A model generated the notes under the pieces. The model worked only from the letters and a program-made list of their open reading frames with translations. It had not been told where the DNA came from and did not search any database. A stretch of DNA of 64,000 bases, taken from contig JALECJ010000256.1 of assembly GCA_023515745.1 (NCBI GenBank), forward strand, positions 2,170,001 through 2,234,000. The letters run 5' to 3'. Both the position numbers and the translations under genes were made by a program. This DNA comes from Amoeboaphelidium protococcarum. Taxonomy: Eukaryota > Aphelidiomycota > Aphelidea. Shown piece by piece: positions 62,480-64,000 of this stretch; the stretch's first letter is position 1, and the number at the start of each line of letters is the position of its first letter.

Positions 62480-62992
62480 AATTAGATGAGCTTTTGGTGA
62501 TTCTCATGAAGTGTAATAAAGTTTCGTGTTGATACTCTGCTTGTGGTTAAAGCGGTATACATATGTGTATTTTACTTAATTTCGTGATTTAAAGTGGAAT
62601 ATAAATTCTACATGGTTGATCGGATATGCTTTTATAGCCCGTATCATATACTGTATGTTTACTATTGTAATTCAAATACTAGGCTTTGACAATGGTTTAT
62701 TTAGGTGCGAATAATATTGCCATGTCGTAAAACAGGGATCTTAGCTTTTGAGTTGTTGCATAAATAAACTTTGATCCGCGCATTATGGCAACCAACGTAT
62801 TCCAGCGTAGCTATTTTTAGCCTGATTGTGATGCATATCATTTCATCGCTTTATCGTGGTCTTATCATATTCAGCTTAATAGATGCAATTTACATCTGCT
62901 TAAAGTAATATATCGCATTCGATTATTACTATTACTATTGACTGAACTCTGCTTAATCGCTAGATTGCTTACACTAAATCTATCAACAACTA
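62480..62992. other. Intergenic region after SLA1
   Basis: A 513-bp A+T-rich gap. It contains a TTATTACTATTACTATTGA repeat just before the next start region and no convincing coding frame. Confidence 0.4.
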
Positions 62993-63754
62993 ATGCTGGT
63001 ATCTGTAATTCTTGGCATCTGCTCCTTTGTCACAGCTGTAACAAGTGAATGGGCGAATGTATCATGGGTTGGCACGCTTTCAAACAACATGGTATAGTAC
63101 ATCGACACTGTGACTGACCTCAATGGTGACTTCTTTGTATCATATTGGTACAACAATGTTCAATCTCAGTTTGTTAACTCATTTGATGGTGCTGTCTAAA
63201 ATACGAGTAATGTCGATTATGGGTAATAGTCCACTTCTATTGTAAAAATTAATGGGTCGACTGGCTAGATTTTGTGGACAATATCCATGTGTAGCACCGG
63301 AGGCGTTTATAGCCATTAATTGACCACAGACAATTCAGGCAATCTAATAGCCACGGGCCAGATGTATGATGCAGGTTCAGCAATAAGGTTTTATTTTAAT
63401 TAAGTGCAGGTCTATTATTCGTCCTTTGGCCCAACATCGTCATGGCAAGCTAAGTGGTCATCAGCAGGTCAATTTTAGTGGACTTCACGTCTAGCTAATG
63501 AATTTTTACCGATAAAGGGACTTGCAGTTGATTCTGATAATAAAATTTTTCAAATGTCGTAAGTTTACTAAGATTTTAGGTATACGGTTGGGGGAATTAG
63601 TAACAGTAATCGTGCTCGTCAGAGGACGATTACTGTATAATTGTTCTCTGCGCAGCTTTTTGAAACGAGAATTTTTCTCGAACGAAGTGAGTGGAAAATT
63701 GTCGCAATATAATTTATTGAACGTAGTGAGATGAATTTGAACAATGAATTCTGA
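62993..63754 (+). CDS. Predicted secreted beta-propeller-like protein, 3' end merged with hairpin array
   Basis: A 253-residue frame from ATG 62993 to TGA 63752. Residues 1-18 are a signal peptide (MLVSVILGICSFVTAVTS). The body shows repeated blade-like units (VDSDNKIFQMSQVY, NGSTGQILWTISMCSTGG, LTTDNSGNLIATGQMYDAGS) of the SBBP/Asp-box kind. From about residue 205 the protein sequence is encoded by a hairpin array (63602 onward), giving two ERSE repeats (FLERSEWKIVA, FIERSEMNLN) with no similarity to the earlier blades. The protein is therefore probably shorter than the propeller family and its last 45 residues may be inserted sequence. Gln are written TAG/TAA throughout. Function unknown. 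Confidence 0.6.
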
Positions 63755-63846
63755 CGAACGCAGTGAGTAGAATTCTGAAATTAATTGTACGAACATAGTG
63801 AGTTCAATTAATTATGCAAAATGGTTCCGAACGCGCGAGGGAGCAT
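63602..63846. repeat. Array of short hairpins with a constant loop
   Basis: Five hairpins follow one another every 35-39 bp. Each has the loop core GAAC[GA][ACTG][AC]G[TC]GAG at 63680, 63719, 63756, 63791 and 63829 (last copy is GAACGCGCGAGG). The arms differ between copies but pair within each: AATTTTTC/GGAAAATT, AATTTAT/ATGAATT (one G-T), GAATTCT/AGAATTC, AATTAATTG/CAATTAATT, and AAATG...TCC/GGGAGCATTT. A sixth, larger perfect 11-bp stem (ACAGTAATCGT/ACGATTACTGT, 63604-63636) sits just upstream with a different loop. The array overlaps the 3' end of the preceding gene. Identity unknown. Confidence 0.75.
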
Positions 63847-63882
63847 TTCAGATGTAAGCGCAGAGTCAGCAATTGTACAGTA

Positions 63883-64000
63883 ATGGCCTCACAAGACGTG
63901 CACGATTGCTTGTTAATCTATCAGGCCCAACTACTCGGAACAGCGACTGAAATTTACCAAACATCGTTCAAGGAAACAGTTGTTACTTCATTACTTTCAG
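63883..64000 (+). CDS. 5' fragment of a gene cut by the window edge
   Basis: An ATG at 63883 opens a TGA-free frame to the window end (39 codons): MASQDVHDCLLIYQAQL, then GTATEIYQTSFKETVVTSLLS. It looks helical. No TAR codon and no family recognised; it may instead be leader sequence. Confidence 0.4.
   Translation, partial: MASQDVHDCLLIYQAQLLGTATEIYQTSFKETVVTSLLS

Overview
The window is nuclear DNA of a eukaryote that reads TAA and TAG as glutamine and uses only TGA as a stop. This is seen directly. About 35 genes become long open frames once TAR is read as Gln, nearly all recognisable ones end at TGA, and several TAR codons sit where the family has an invariant Gln (for example EEQ and MKQVAGS in ATP synthase alpha, IQQ in ribosomal protein L9, RQ in the MADS box, TKQGYK in TYW1). 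Under the standard code the genes look shattered into fragments. The gene set points to a fungus or near relative of fungi rather than a ciliate: an SLA1 with three SH3 domains plus SHD1 and SHD2, a STE11-type SAM-RA-kinase, a multi-domain Vps10 receptor, a PXA/Nexin_C protein, an ARE/SOAT acyltransferase, a MEF2-type MADS box protein and an Msn2-like zinc-finger protein. From memory, unverified, aphelids such as Amoeboaphelidium have been reported with reassigned stops and would fit.

Layout. 0-8 kb: an unknown protein, TYW1 (wybutosine), a PXA/Nexin_C sorting-nexin-like protein, then ATP1 and mitochondrial bL21m as a divergent pair. 8-19 kb: lysosomal/vacuolar alpha-mannosidase, an unknown gene with an in-frame TGA, NOL8-like nucleolar protein, GNAT acetyltransferase, Vps20/CHMP6, a PD-(D/E)XK-like protein and a MADS-box factor. 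19-25.5 kb: one 2150-residue Vps10 receptor with three VPS10 modules. 26-37 kb: zinc-finger factor, TPR-J-domain cochaperone, STE11-like MAPKKK, PIG-X/Pbn1, sterol O-acyltransferase, AMP deaminase. 37-46 kb: two unknown small proteins, a HutD-AstE fusion protein, complex I ESSS subunit and RMND1-like protein (divergent, 147 bp apart), and a TPR/Sel1-like protein. 46-58 kb: two unknown proteins, KAE1 (with a one-base frame break), RPL9, an SDR, DJ-1, a PP2C-like phosphatase and a DUF1764 protein. 58-64 kb: SLA1, a secreted protein whose 3' end runs into an array of short hairpins, and the start of another gene.

Genes are dense (gaps usually 50-500 bp) on both strands. Introns are rare and very short: nine confident ones of 49-78 bp, all starting GTA and all ending TGTAG. 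There is no operon logic, but function clusters are visible: vacuolar/endosomal traffic (Vps10, Vps20, alpha-mannosidase, PXA/Nexin_C, SLA1) and mitochondrial genes in divergent pairs. No tRNA, rRNA, transposon or CRISPR array was recognised.

Items most worth a second look: the genetic code itself and poly-Gln tracts written as TAA/TAG microsatellites; the hairpin array at 63.6-63.85 kb with a constant loop and compensating arms; the triple VPS10 receptor; the HutD-AstE fusion; the uniform TGTAG 3' splice sites; and three genes with single frame breaks (11675, about 49710, about 50840).
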